A model generated the notes under the pieces. That model was not told the DNA's origin. It saw only the letters and a list, made by a program, of their open reading frames with translations, and did no database searches. The position numbers were made by a program, and so were the translations under genes. Positions 29,560 to 38,826 of a stretch of DNA of 64,000 nucleotides are shown in pieces; within the stretch, counting starts at the first letter, position 1; every line of letters begins with the position of its first letter. Source of the DNA: Stutzerimonas stutzeri TS44 (GTDB taxonomy: Bacteria > Pseudomonadota > Gammaproteobacteria > Pseudomonadales > Pseudomonadaceae). Location of the stretch: positions 1 through 64,000 of the forward strand of contig AJXE01000007.1 in NCBI GenBank assembly GCA_000263395.1. Reading direction: 5' to 3'.

Positions 29560-30216
29560 TCAATCGTTGCGGGCGCCGCCGTAGTAGGCGCAACCGCGCA
29601 GGACCTTGCCGTCATCCAGGCGCAGCTGCGCGCTCAGGTGGGTGATGGCGCCGCTGGCACTGTCCTGGCAGCGCTGTGGCGTGACCCAGAGCTGCAGCCT
29701 TTGCCGGTTGGCTTCGCTGCTGAAGGCCAGTTGGCCGCCGGGCAGCTGCTCTTCCAAATAGGGCAGGGCAAGCGCGGGTTCGCCCGGGCGTTCGAGCAGC
29801 AGGCCGTCGCTGGTGATCATCAGGCTCCAGCCGGGTTCGTGGCCGCTGGCGCGCAGGATCAGGCGTGGGAAATTCGTATCGTTGCAGCCGGGGCCCTCGC
29901 CCTGCAGGCGGTAGAGTCGATTCACCGCCAGCGTGGCGTGCTGCAGATCGAGCACTCCGCGTACATCGGCGAACAGCTGTGCCTGCCCGTCCGCCAGCAG
30001 CTCACTGGCCTGCTCGAGCAGCTCGCCATCCGTGGTGTCGCGTAACCGCAGCGCCGGCAGCTGGCTGCACGGCTGCAGCTGCCAGACATCGCCCTGGTGC
30101 GTCAGCACGCCCTGCAGACGATCACCGGCCGGCGCGGGCGCCTCATCGCGAAACAGCGACTGGCAGCCGGCGAACAGCGGCAGCAGGACGAGCAACAGGG
30201 CGCGGGCGGCGGTCAT
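29560..30216 (-). CDS. Putative lipoprotein (COG3650-like)
   Basis: A 218-residue secreted protein with a lipobox: 'LLLVLLPLFAGCQ', so Cys18 should be acylated. The mature part has a first strand-rich half and a second half containing 'RASGHEPGWSLMITSDG', the pattern of the COG3650/heat-shock-protein-like envelope domain, and it ends with 'RGCAYYGGARND'. It probably sits in the outer membrane facing the periplasm. No enzymatic function can be assigned. Confidence 0.8.
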   Translation of the reverse strand: MTAARALLLVLLPLFAGCQSLFRDEAPAPAGDRLQGVLTHQGDVWQLQPCSQLPALRLRDTTDGELLEQASELLADGQAQLFADVRGVLDLQHATLAVNRLYRLQGEGPGCNDTNFPRLILRASGHEPGWSLMITSDGLLLERPGEPALALPYLEEQLPGGQLAFSSEANRQRLQLWVTPQRCQDSASGAITHLSAQLRLDDGKVLRGCAYYGGARND

Positions 30217-30266
30217 GGGGTACTCGACAGGGAGAGGGCGGCACCGCAGAGCGGCGCCGCGAGTGA

Positions 30267-30977
30267 TCAGTTGCCTTTGACGGCGCGGCCGTCGACGCTG
30301 CCTTCCTGCAGCATGATCTGGTACTGCTTGCCATCCTTTTCCACCTGATGCAGGCGCACCAGCAGGTAGTTCCAGTCCTTGGCGAACCAGAGGATGGTCT
30401 CGCGCTTGCTCTGCGTCGGATCGCGCACGCGCTCGACCTTGATCGCGTCGACCTGGCCGGCCTGGGTGTCGACCTTCTCCTCGCCGAGCACGCGGAAGTC
30501 GTAGGTTTCGATCTCGTCGCCGTCGACCACCTGATAACTCATGCTCTGCTTGCCTGCCGCGACTTCCTGCTGCAGGGCGACCTGATAGGTCGACTTGTCC
30601 AGCAGGCCGCGGTGCAGCGTCAGTTGGACCGGATCGCCGCGGTCGCTGCCGACCACCTGCTTGGCCTGCCAGTCGAAGGTGTGCTTGATCTTCTTGCCCT
30701 TGCCCAGGCCGCCGCGTTCGAGGCGATAGCTATCCGGCAGGAAGGTGTCACCCTCGACGCGAAACGTGCTGCGCTCGCTGAAGCTGGCAACCAGCATCGA
30801 AGCCTCGAAATCGAGCTGCCAGCGGCCATCCTGCGTTTTCGCCAGGCTGCGTTCGGCAGTGCCGCTGACCGGTACCTGCGTCCAGTCGGCGGTGTAGCTG
30901 GCGGAGAAGGGCTTGAGCTCCAGCGCATGGACCGGCAGGGCCAGCATGGCGAGAGCGAGCAGCAAGGCGCGACGCAT
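30267..30977 (-). CDS. DUF3108 family secreted protein
   Basis: A 236-residue protein with a signal peptide (about 1-18, cut near 'VHALE'). The DUF3108 fold is seen as 'LKPFSASYTADWTQVPVSGT', 'FRVEGDTFLPDSYRLERGG' and the C-terminal 'TILWFAKDWNYLLVRLHQ'. This gene is consistently next to purMN in pseudomonads. It is 8 bp from purN and in the same direction, so it is likely cotranscribed. Its periplasmic role is unknown. Confidence 0.88.
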   Translation of the reverse strand: MRRALLLALAMLALPVHALELKPFSASYTADWTQVPVSGTAERSLAKTQDGRWQLDFEASMLVASFSERSTFRVEGDTFLPDSYRLERGGLGKGKKIKHTFDWQAKQVVGSDRGDPVQLTLHRGLLDKSTYQVALQQEVAAGKQSMSYQVVDGDEIETYDFRVLGEEKVDTQAGQVDAIKVERVRDPTQSKRETILWFAKDWNYLLVRLHQVEKDGKQYQIMLQEGSVDGRAVKGN

Positions 30978-30985
30978 AATCTCTC

Positions 30986-31627
30986 CTAGGTTCGTATCAG
31001 GTGGCCGGAGGCCGGCAGTTTTTCGCCGTCCAGCATCGCGCCCTGCTCGCCGAGGCGCAAGCGCCCTTCGGCGAACCAGCGGACGGCGAGCGGGTAGATG
31101 CGATGTTCTTCGACATGCACGCGGTCGGTCAGTTGCGCGACGCTTTCATCCGGGCGGATCGGGATCGCCGCCTGGATCGCCACCGGCCCGCCGTCCAGCT
31201 CTTCGGTGACGAAGTGCACGCTGCAGCCATGTTCGGCATCACCGGCAGCCACGGCGCGGTTGTGCGTATCCAGCCCCTTGTGCCGGGGCAGCAGTGACGG
31301 GTGGATGTTCAGCAGGCGCCCCTGGTAATGGCGGACGAAGCCGGGCGTGAGGATGCGCATGAATCCGGCGAGCACGATCAGATCCGGCTGGAACGCGTCG
31401 ATGGCGGCCATCAGTGCCGCATCGAAAGCCTCGCGGTCGGCGAACTCACGGTGCGACAGCACCTGAGTGGGAATGCCGGCGGCCTGGGCGCGCTGCAGTC
31501 CGTAGGCATCGGCACGGTTGGAGATCACCGCGCCGATACGTGCCGGGTTGCTGTCGCTCTGGCTGTCGATCAGCGCCTGCAGGTTGCTGCCGGACCCGGA
31601 GATCAGGACGACGACGTTGCAGGGCAT
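30986..31627 (-). CDS. purN: Phosphoribosylglycinamide formyltransferase
   Basis: A 213-residue GAR transformylase that transfers a formyl group from 10-formyltetrahydrofolate in purine synthesis. The N-terminal 'VVLISGSGSNLQALID', catalytic 'NIHPSLLPRHKGLDTHNRA' and 'EELDGGPVAIQAAIPI' motifs are all present. It overlaps purM by one base, so the two are translationally coupled as in most gammaproteobacteria. Confidence 0.96.
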   Translation of the reverse strand: MPCNVVVLISGSGSNLQALIDSQSDSNPARIGAVISNRADAYGLQRAQAAGIPTQVLSHREFADREAFDAALMAAIDAFQPDLIVLAGFMRILTPGFVRHYQGRLLNIHPSLLPRHKGLDTHNRAVAAGDAEHGCSVHFVTEELDGGPVAIQAAIPIRPDESVAQLTDRVHVEEHRIYPLAVRWFAEGRLRLGEQGAMLDGEKLPASGHLIRT

Positions 31628-32685
31628 CAGTGAGCTTTCAGGTTGTTCAGCTGGACCTGCGCCGCGCCTTCGGCGGCCTCGGCGATCCGGCCGATCACCC
31701 ACGGCTGCTCACCGCTGGCGCGCAGGTTGGCCAGGGCTGCGTCGACCTGGTCCTGGGCGACGCAGATGACCATGCCGACGCCGCAGTTCAGCACACGGTG
31801 CATCTCGTGCTCGTCGACGTTGCCTTTTTCCTGCAGCCAGTCGAACACCGCCGGGCGGTTCCAGCTGGCCACGTCGATCACCGCCTGGGCGCCTTCGGGC
31901 AGCACGCGCGGGATGTTGTCGAGCAGGCCGCCGCCGGTGATGTGGGCCATCGCCTTGACCGCGCCGGTGTCCTTGATGAGTTTCAGCAGCGGCTTGACGT
32001 AGATGCGTGTCGGCGCCATCAGCAGATCGGCCAGCGGCTTGCCGTCGAGCTGCACGTTTTCGATGTCGGCGCCGGCGACTTCGATGATCTTGCGAATCAG
32101 CGAGTAACCGTTGGAGTGCGGACCGGAAGAGGGCAGGGCGATCAGCGCGTCGCCAGTGGCGACCTTGGAGCCGTCGATGATCTCGGACTTTTCCACCACG
32201 CCGACGCAGAAGCCGGCCAGATCGTAGTCCTCGCCTTCGTACATGCCGGGCATTTCGGCGGTTTCACCGCCGACCAGCGAGCAGCCGGCCAGTTCGCAGC
32301 CGGCGCCGATGCCGGTAACCACGGTGGCGGCCACGTCGACGTTGAGCTTGCCGGTGGCGTAGTAGTCGAGGAAGAACAGTGGCTCGGCGCCGCAGACGAC
32401 GAGGTCATTGACGCACATGGCGACCAGGTCCTGGCCGATGCTGTCGTGCTTGTTCAGGTTCAGCGCCAGACGCAGCTTGGTGCCGACGCCATCGGTGCCG
32501 GAGACCAGCACCGGCTGCTTGTAGCCGGCCGGAATCTCGCAAAGGGCGCCGAATCCACCCAGGCCGCCCATCACTTCAGGGCGCGCGGTGCGCTTGGCCA
32601 CGCCCTTGATGCGTTCGACCAGCGCTTCGCCTGCATCGATATCGACGCCAGCGTCCTTGTAGCTAATGGAGGGTTGCTTGCTCAT
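31627..32685 (-). CDS. purM: Phosphoribosylformylglycinamidine cyclo-ligase
   Basis: A 352-residue AIR synthetase that closes the imidazole ring with ATP. Typical motifs are '[20 protein letters not shown]', '[20 protein letters not shown]' (cofactor site), '[15 protein letters not shown]'-like '[18 protein letters not shown]' and '[18 protein letters not shown]'. It heads the purM-purN-DUF3108 group. The 312-bp divergent region upstream contains a stem-loop in its leader. Confidence 0.97.
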   Translation of the reverse strand: MSKQPSISYKDAGVDIDAGEALVERIKGVAKRTARPEVMGGLGGFGALCEIPAGYKQPVLVSGTDGVGTKLRLALNLNKHDSIGQDLVAMCVNDLVVCGAEPLFFLDYYATGKLNVDVAATVVTGIGAGCELAGCSLVGGETAEMPGMYEGEDYDLAGFCVGVVEKSEIIDGSKVATGDALIALPSSGPHSNGYSLIRKIIEVAGADIENVQLDGKPLADLLMAPTRIYVKPLLKLIKDTGAVKAMAHITGGGLLDNIPRVLPEGAQAVIDVASWNRPAVFDWLQEKGNVDEHEMHRVLNCGVGMVICVAQDQVDAALANLRASGEQPWVIGRIAEAAEGAAQVQLNNLKAH

Positions 32686-32730
32686 AGAGTCCGGGCCTGT
32701 GAGAGGAGTGCGGGTTTCGACCGTGCGACG

Positions 32731-32757
32731 GCCAGCGGAAGCATGCCTTCGGCTGGC
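32731..32757 (-). other. Stem-loop in the purM leader
   Basis: GCCAGC-g-GAAG / CTTC-g-GCTGGC forms an 11-position stem with one G-G mismatch and a CATGC loop, 46 bp upstream of purM. It could be a leader structure. The rest of the 312-bp gap 32686-32997 shows no other supportable element; I see no known purine riboswitch or PurR-type palindrome. Confidence 0.3.
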
Positions 32758-32997
32758 GCAGGATTTCCGGCCCGCGGTGGGGCGTCGGAGTTGGTCTGCG
32801 GAAAGCGCGCGATTTTATCAGGCTTGCCACGCAGCGACCATCCCGCCCGGGGCGCGCGGCGCGGGCAGCTACGACCGGACGCGGCGGTGACACAGCCGAC
32901 AGGCCGGGCGTGTGTCGGTTGCCGGGTATCCGGCGGCTGTTTAAGGTATGCGCTCCCGTTCCCCGCCGGCGATCAGCCGCTCTCGCGAGAACCCTCC

Positions 32998-34038
32998 ATG
33001 CGCCTAGTTTCCCGTTTCCTCGTCGCCTGCCTCGCGCTGGCGGCATCGCCGCTGTTCGCCGAACCGCTGCGCACGCTCTATCAGGTGCGTGAGCCGGTGC
33101 CCAGCCAGCAGACCGACGCGCGCGGCGAGGCGCTGCAGCGGGCCTTCGATACGCTGCTGCTGCGCCTGACCGGCGATGCCGACAGTGCCAGCAAGCCGGC
33201 GCTAGCCGAACTGCGCAAGGACCCGCAGAAGCTGATCAGTCGCTACGGCTACGAGGGCGACAGCATCGTCGTCGACTTCGATCCGGCCACCACCGAGCGC
33301 AGCCTGCGCGAGGCCGGCCTGGCCTTGTGGGGCGCCAACCACCCGGTGGTGCTGGCGTGGTGGCTGAGCGAGACGGTCAACGGCACCCAGCTGCTGGGCG
33401 ATGCGCAGGACGGTGCGACCACGCTGCAGGCCGCGGCCCGGCATCGCGGCCTGCCGTTGCGTCTGCCGCTGGCCGATCTGCAGGAACAGCTCGCGGCAAC
33501 CCCCGAAACACTCGCCGCCGCGGACGCCCAGGCGCTGCGCGAACCGTCCGAACGCTACGCCGCCGATGCGCTGCTGGCGGTGCACGCGCGTGAGGGCGAG
33601 CAGGGCTGGCAGGCGCACTGGAACCTCTGGCTGAACGATGACCACGGCAGCGGTCAGGCCAAGGGCGATAGCCAGGCGGCGCTCGCCGATGCGGTGATGC
33701 TGGCGGTGAGCCAATACCTGGCGCCGCGCTACGTCGTTGCGCCGGGCGCGGCCAAGGAGCTGACGCTGGAAGTGCTCGGTGCCGACATCAGCCGCTTCGC
33801 CGAGCTGGACAAGCTGCTGCAGCCGCTCGGCGGCAAGCTGCTGAGCGTCGAGCGCGACCGTCTGGTCTATCGCGTGACCACCAGCCCCGAGCAGCTGCGT
33901 GCCCAGCTGGAGCTGGCGCATCTGCAGGAAGTTCCGACCGAGCCGGCACCGCTCGATGCCAGTGCGGCGCCGGTAGCACCCGACCAGCCGCAGGCGGCGC
34001 AACCTGCGCCCGACACGCTGCTGCGTTACCGCTGGTAA
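32998..34038 (+). CDS. DUF2066 domain-containing secreted protein
   Basis: A 346-residue protein with a signal peptide (1-21, cut after 'SPLFA'). The DUF2066 family hallmarks are 'RGEALQRAFDTLLLRLTGD' and 'LRKDPQKLISRYGYEGD' in the first half. The C-terminal tail is rich in Pro, Ala and Gln and ends 'TLLRYRW'. It is always found upstream of a PerM-type permease and hda in pseudomonads, as here. The function is unknown, and the arrangement suggests a periplasmic role. Confidence 0.88.
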   Translation: MRLVSRFLVACLALAASPLFAEPLRTLYQVREPVPSQQTDARGEALQRAFDTLLLRLTGDADSASKPALAELRKDPQKLISRYGYEGDSIVVDFDPATTERSLREAGLALWGANHPVVLAWWLSETVNGTQLLGDAQDGATTLQAAARHRGLPLRLPLADLQEQLAATPETLAAADAQALREPSERYAADALLAVHAREGEQGWQAHWNLWLNDDHGSGQAKGDSQAALADAVMLAVSQYLAPRYVVAPGAAKELTLEVLGADISRFAELDKLLQPLGGKLLSVERDRLVYRVTTSPEQLRAQLELAHLQEVPTEPAPLDASAAPVAPDQPQAAQPAPDTLLRYRW

Positions 34039-34084
34039 GCGCCACTGCACACTTCCCAAGCCCCTGACCGCAAGGCACCGCGCC

Positions 34085-35182
34085 ATGAACATGAATGATT
34101 CCAACCGCTGGCTGTGGCTGGTCGGCCTGCTGCTGTGCGGCTGGCTGGTCTACCTGTTGATGCCGATTCTCTCGCCGTTCCTGGTGGGCATCCTGCTGGC
34201 CTATCTGGGCGATCCGCTGGCCGATCGCCTGGAGCGCTGCAAGCTGTCGCGCACCTGGGCGGTGATTGCCGTGTTCACGCTGTTCAGCCTGCTGCTGTTG
34301 CTGCTCCTGCTGGTGTTGCTGCCGATGCTCGGCAAGCAGCTGATGCATCTCTACCAGCTCGCGCCGCTGGCGCTGGACTGGTTGCAGCAACAGGCGCTGC
34401 CCTGGGTGCAGGAGCGGCTGGGACTGGAGCAGGACTTCTGGCGCTTCGACCAGTTGAAGACGGCGCTGTCCGGGCATCTGGGCAGCACCACCGACATCGT
34501 CGGGGCGATCCTCAGCCAGGCGACCGCGTCGAGCCTGGCGCTGCTGGCGTGGGTCGGCAACCTGCTGCTGGTGCCGGTGGTGAGCTTCTATCTGCTGCGC
34601 GACTGGGACCTGATCATGGCCAAGCTGCGCAGCCTGCTGCCGCGCCGCCGCGAGGGCGTGGTGATGGCGCTGATCGGTGAGTGCCACGAAGTGATCGGCG
34701 CGTTCCTGCGCGGCCAGTTGCTGGTGATGCTGGCGCTGGCGGTGATCTATGCCGGCGGCCTGATGCTGGTCGGCCTGGAGCTGGGCCTGCTGATCGGCGT
34801 GCTCGCCGGTCTCGCCAGCATCGTGCCGTACATGGGCTTCGTCGTCGGCTTCGTGGCGGCGATCGTCGCCGTGCTGTTCCAGTTCGGCCTGGAGCCGTAT
34901 CCGCTGCTGGGCGTCGCCGCGGTCTTCACGGTCGGGCAGATGCTCGAAGGCATGTTGCTGACGCCGTTGCTGGTGGGTGATCGCATCGGTCTGCATCCGG
35001 TGGCGGTGATCTTCGCGGTGCTCGCCGGCGGCCAGCTGTTCGGCTTCACCGGCGTGCTACTGGCGCTGCCGGTGGCGGCGGTGATCATGGTCCTGCTGCG
35101 CCATGTGCATGATCTCTATAAACTCTCGGACCTTTATGCGAAGCCTGCCGCCGCCGCGGCCGAACCACCATCCGAGCCATGA
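34085..35182 (+). CDS. AI-2E/PerM-family permease
   Basis: A 365-residue inner-membrane protein with about eight helices and the layout of the AI-2E transporter (PerM) family: two N-terminal helices, a helical periplasmic or cytoplasmic insert, then 'VVSFYLLRDWDLIMAKLRSL' and the conserved block 'QFGLEPYPLLGVAAVFTVGQ'. Substrate cannot be predicted; family members include exporters of AI-2 and Na+/H+ antiporters. The stop overlaps hda by 4 bp. Confidence 0.88.
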   Translation: MNMNDSNRWLWLVGLLLCGWLVYLLMPILSPFLVGILLAYLGDPLADRLERCKLSRTWAVIAVFTLFSLLLLLLLLVLLPMLGKQLMHLYQLAPLALDWLQQQALPWVQERLGLEQDFWRFDQLKTALSGHLGSTTDIVGAILSQATASSLALLAWVGNLLLVPVVSFYLLRDWDLIMAKLRSLLPRRREGVVMALIGECHEVIGAFLRGQLLVMLALAVIYAGGLMLVGLELGLLIGVLAGLASIVPYMGFVVGFVAAIVAVLFQFGLEPYPLLGVAAVFTVGQMLEGMLLTPLLVGDRIGLHPVAVIFAVLAGGQLFGFTGVLLALPVAAVIMVLLRHVHDLYKLSDLYAKPAAAAAEPPSEP

Positions 35183-35883
35183 AACCGATTCAACTGCCCC
35201 TGGGCGTGCGTCTGCGCGACGATGCCACCTTCGCCAACTTCTATCCGGGCGCCAACGCCGCGGCGCTCGGCTATGTCGAGCGACTCTGCTCGCCGGCGGC
35301 AGGCTGGTCGGACGAGCTGATCTACCTGTGGGGCAGCATCGGTGTCGGCCGCAGCCACCTGCTGCAGGCGGCCTGCCTGCGTGTCGAGGAGCGTGGCGAG
35401 CAGGCCGTCTACCTGCCGCTGGCGGAGGTCGCCGAGTATGGCCCGGCTTTGCTCGACAACCTCGAACAGTGCGAACTGGTCTGCCTCGACGATCTCGACG
35501 CGATCGCCGGCGATGCGGTGTGGGAGGAGGCGCTGTTCCACCTGTTCAATCGCCTGCGCGACAGCGGCCGGCGCCTGCTGCTGGCCGCCGATGCCTCGCC
35601 GCGCGAGCTGGCGGTGCAGTTGCCTGATCTCAAATCGCGGCTGAGCCTGGCGCTGGTGTTCCAGCTGCAGCAGCTGTCCGACGAAGACAAGCTGCGCGCG
35701 CTGCAGCTGCGCGCCTCGCGTCGCGGGCTGAACCTGCCGGACGACGTCGGGCGCTTCATCCTCACCCGCGGCGCGCGCAGCATGAGCGCGCTGTTCGAGC
35801 TGCTCGACCGCCTCGATCAGGCGTCGCTGCAGGCGCAGCGCAAGCTGACCATTCCTTTCCTTAAAGAAACCCTCGGCTGGTAG
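35179..35883 (+). CDS. hda: DnaA regulatory inactivator
   Basis: A 234-residue AAA+ protein that works with the DNA clamp to stimulate DnaA-ATP hydrolysis and so limit re-initiation. The N-terminal 'MKPIQLPLGVRLRDDATFANFYPG' region (core QLPLGV, the clamp-binding motif) and the Hda-type Walker A 'WGSIGVGRSHLLQAAC' are present. So are Walker B 'ELVCLDDLDAI' and 'LTRGARSMSALFELLDRLD'. The P-loop has R instead of K, as in other Hda proteins. Confidence 0.95.
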   Translation: MKPIQLPLGVRLRDDATFANFYPGANAAALGYVERLCSPAAGWSDELIYLWGSIGVGRSHLLQAACLRVEERGEQAVYLPLAEVAEYGPALLDNLEQCELVCLDDLDAIAGDAVWEEALFHLFNRLRDSGRRLLLAADASPRELAVQLPDLKSRLSLALVFQLQQLSDEDKLRALQLRASRRGLNLPDDVGRFILTRGARSMSALFELLDRLDQASLQAQRKLTIPFLKETLGW

Positions 35884-35885
35884 TG

Positions 35886-37439
35886 CTACGGCGCCTGAAC
35901 GGGGCTTGCCAGTAGCTCGAAGGCGACGCTCCAGTTCTGCAGCGGGTAGGGCTTGCCGACCAGGGCGGGGATGTTCGCTTCGTCGGGCATGCCCTGGTTC
36001 GGCAGGTATTCGTAGCTGGCATCGGCCTGCGTGGCATCACTGTCGCGCAGCTGGCCGGCACCGCCGACCTGGAAGCTGGCGTAGGTAACGCGCGGCTGCC
36101 CGACCAGTTCGCGCCCGGCGCGCAGGCGGACGATGGTGTCGGCGGCAATCTCCACCGCCGCCAGCGGCACCTCGCCGTTGTCGTCGTAGACCATGAAGCC
36201 CTTGTTCTTCACCGGCCGCGCGACGTGGCCGAGGTAGGGTTCGGCGAACTGCAGCGGCGGCTCGGGAACGTGGAAATCCAGCAGAATCTCGCGCCCCGCG
36301 ACGGTAGCCTGACGCGGCGCCAGCGGCTGCCATTTGCGGCCCTCGACGACGACCCGGTGGTAGACCTTGCCGAGCATCTGGCCGAACCAGCGATAGCCGT
36401 TGGCCGACAGGTGCACGCCCTTGTCGACGTACGGGTACACCGGGCCGGCGAGAAACCAGTTGGGCTCCTCCTGCGCCAGCTCCCATTGCGCCATGCCGAC
36501 CGCCAGCGAGCCGTCCTTCACCGATGACTTGGCGTCGGTCTGATAGCTGATGAAGGCGGGCATCCGCGTCTGCCCGGTGATGGCGCGGGTGTCGGCATAG
36601 AGGTCGTCGCGCAACTGGCGCGCCAGCCGCTTGTAATGCGCCTTGTCGTTCACCCCGCCGTTGGTGTGGGAATAGTCGAACTCGCCCTGCATCCAGAAGA
36701 ACGCGCTGACGGCATAGCTGGCGTTCTCCGCATCGGCGAGCGCCTTCGCCTGGTCCATGGCCTGTGGCACGCGACGGTATTCGTGGGTGCCGCCGGTCTT
36801 CGACAGCTGGGCGATGGAGCGTCCGGAGGTTGCCGCGTTGCTGGCGAGGAACAGGTGTCGCGGGTCCGACTCGCTGCCGCGCTTTTGCAGATACAGGCGT
36901 CGCGCCATGTTCAGCGCACCGATATCCACCGATTCGCCTTCCTCCTGGGCGTGCTCTTCGAGCTGAGCGACCTGCGCCGGTTCGAGAATGTCTCGCGCAT
37001 CGCTCTTGCGCTGCACCACCGCGCGCAGCGGGCTGAAGGCCGCCTGGCCAACAGGTTGGAAAGACGCCCCGCTGAAGGTCGCCGAGCGCACCGCCTGGCC
37101 GAGCATCAGGTTGTCGTAGCGCGCCTCGGTCGACAGCGCCGGCCAGCCTTCGGCCGCCGAGGCGAGCGACTGGCCGAAGGTGATGATGTGGTTGTAGCGC
37201 GTGGTCGGCGCGGCGGCTTGCCCGTTGGGTGCCAGCTGCAGTTGTTCGCTCAGGCGTTTGTTGTGCGCGTCGCGCTCGGCCAGCGAGCCGCCGTTCGTCG
37301 CCCAGGCGGGCAGCGCGACGGCCGTCGCCAGCAGCGCGAACGCTCCGGCGCGCAGGTGCCGCAGCTGTCCTGAAGGGTGCGCTCCAGTCGCCGGGAGGGT
37401 GTTTCGCTGCGTAGCGGTGAGGTACGAGCTGTCGCGCAT
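35886..37439 (-). CDS. Secreted SGNH/sialate-O-acetylesterase-like esterase
   Basis: A 517-residue exported protein with a long positively charged N-region and a hydrophobic core (about 31-47) ending 'AWA', so a signal peptide is likely. The esterase blocks are visible: 'IITFGQSLASA' (nucleophile Ser, near 90), 'FFWMQGEFDYSHTNGG' and 'DKGVHLSANGYRWFGQ' (Asp/His pair, near 340). This is the SASA/carbohydrate-esterase pattern. It is divergent from the siderophore operon, 214 bp from its start, and its substrate is unknown. GGAGTCGAA precedes the ATG. Confidence 0.82.
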   Translation of the reverse strand: MRDSSYLTATQRNTLPATGAHPSGQLRHLRAGAFALLATAVALPAWATNGGSLAERDAHNKRLSEQLQLAPNGQAAAPTTRYNHIITFGQSLASAAEGWPALSTEARYDNLMLGQAVRSATFSGASFQPVGQAAFSPLRAVVQRKSDARDILEPAQVAQLEEHAQEEGESVDIGALNMARRLYLQKRGSESDPRHLFLASNAATSGRSIAQLSKTGGTHEYRRVPQAMDQAKALADAENASYAVSAFFWMQGEFDYSHTNGGVNDKAHYKRLARQLRDDLYADTRAITGQTRMPAFISYQTDAKSSVKDGSLAVGMAQWELAQEEPNWFLAGPVYPYVDKGVHLSANGYRWFGQMLGKVYHRVVVEGRKWQPLAPRQATVAGREILLDFHVPEPPLQFAEPYLGHVARPVKNKGFMVYDDNGEVPLAAVEIAADTIVRLRAGRELVGQPRVTYASFQVGGAGQLRDSDATQADASYEYLPNQGMPDEANIPALVGKPYPLQNWSVAFELLASPVQAP

Positions 37440-37566
37440 TTCGACTCCTTTAGCAGTAAATCAACGCCGTTTCGATGCGATCTTGTCGGCGAAGTTCGCG
37501 GCCGTTCGTGCAATTTATGCTGGCTTTTTGACATCCAGGCATTCGCTGAAAATCCTCCGAAATAAT

Positions 37567-37628
37567 TTGACGCATCTCGTTGGCGTGACTAGATTCGTCG
37601 CTCTTTCATGCAAATGATAATAATTCTG
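37567..37628 (+). promoter_or_regulatory. Sigma-70 promoter and Fur box of the siderophore operon
   Basis: TTGACG (37567-37572) and TAGATT (37590-37595) are 17 bp apart. Immediately downstream, 37610-37628 matches the 19-bp Fur consensus at 14 positions, centred on AATGATAATAATT. Iron-loaded Fur bound there would cover the start point. The same 214-bp gap also serves the divergent esterase gene; no second Fur-like site was found on that side. Confidence 0.75.
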
Positions 37629-37653
37629 ATTAAGATCGGATAAGGAGATCGCG

Positions 37654-38826
37654 GTGAACGCATGGGCTCAGGCAGTACTCTCTGGCGGCCGCCAGAGCCG
37701 TATCTTTGACCCTGGTTTCCGGTTTTATTCGCCGACAGGCGGAGTCGAGGCGAGCGGTTGTTTCGCTGCGCTGACCCTGCCCTGCGGTGACGATGGCCAG
37801 GCGCTCGAGCGCAGCATGCAGCAGGCATTCGACGACGCGCGTCGGGCCGGGCTGAGCAATCCGGCTGTGGTCGGGGTGATTCCCTTCGACAAGGCGCAGC
37901 CATCGCGGCTCTTCGTGCCGCGGCATCTGGCGTTCCTGCCGCCCAGCGCGCCGCCCACCGCGATCTGCGGTCTGTCCTGCGGCGCCGCGCGCAGCTGCAT
38001 CGAGCAGCCGGGACGCGCTGGCTTCTGCGATGCGGTCAATCAGGCGCTGGATCTGCTGCGTGAAGGCCGCATCGACAAGGCCGTGCTGTCGCGTCTGCTG
38101 CAACTCGAATTCGACGAACCGCCCTGCGCGCAGACGATCTTCCAGGGTCTGCGCCAGCAGAACCCGGAGGCCTATCACTTCGCGGTCGACCTGCCCGGCG
38201 AGGGCGTGCTGATCGGCGCCAGTCCGGAGCTGCTGCTGCGCAAGCAGGGGCGTGCGTTCAGCACCAACCCGCTGGCGGGATCGGCCAAGCGTTCGCCCGA
38301 CCCGCGGACCGACGCGGAGGCCGCCCACGCGCTGCTCGATTCGGCCAAGGATCAGCACGAGCACCGGCTGGTCATTGACGATCTCGAACGCCAGCTGCGC
38401 CCGCTGTGCCGCACGCTGAACGTCCCGCCAGCGCCAGCGCTGCTCAAGACCGCCAGGCTCTGGCACCTGTCGACCCGGATCGACGGCGAGCTGCATGACG
38501 AGCTGTCCGCGCTGCGTCTGGCTTGCCGGCTGCACCCGACGCCGGCGCTGTGCGGTTTTCCCACCGCTGCCGCCAAGCAGGTGATCGCCGAACTGGAGCC
38601 ATTCGACCGTGGCGTGTTCGGCGGCATCGTCGGCTGGTGCGATGCCGCCGGCAACGGCGAGTGGGCGGTGGTCATCCGTTGCGGAATCATCCAGCAGACT
38701 CGCGTGCGCCTGTTCGCCGGCGCCGGTCTGGTCAGCGCGTCCTGCCCGGAGGCGGAATGGCGCGAAACCGGCACCAAGCTCGGCACCATGCTCGCCGCCT
38801 TCGGCCTCGACAAGGAGGCCGTGTGA
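37654..38826 (+). CDS. entC: Isochorismate synthase
   Basis: A 390-residue chorismate-binding enzyme that isomerises chorismate to isochorismate, the first step to 2,3-dihydroxybenzoate. Motifs include '[14 protein letters not shown]', '[14 protein letters not shown]', '[18 protein letters not shown]' and the C-terminal '[19 protein letters not shown]'. It matches EntC/DhbC better than salicylate synthases because it is followed by entE, entB and entA homologues. The GTG start is supported by AAGGAG at 37642-37647. It overlaps the entE start by 4 bp. Confidence 0.95.
   Translation: MNAWAQAVLSGGRQSRIFDPGFRFYSPTGGVEASGCFAALTLPCGDDGQALERSMQQAFDDARRAGLSNPAVVGVIPFDKAQPSRLFVPRHLAFLPPSAPPTAICGLSCGAARSCIEQPGRAGFCDAVNQALDLLREGRIDKAVLSRLLQLEFDEPPCAQTIFQGLRQQNPEAYHFAVDLPGEGVLIGASPELLLRKQGRAFSTNPLAGSAKRSPDPRTDAEAAHALLDSAKDQHEHRLVIDDLERQLRPLCRTLNVPPAPALLKTARLWHLSTRIDGELHDELSALRLACRLHPTPALCGFPTAAAKQVIAELEPFDRGVFGGIVGWCDAAGNGEWAVVIRCGIIQQTRVRLFAGAGLVSASCPEAEWRETGTKLGTMLAAFGLDKEAV

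Noticed and set aside
31414-34038. 874-codon frame running into the DUF2066 gene
   Set aside because: The real protein begins at 32998 with a signal peptide; the earlier part is antisense to purM and purN.
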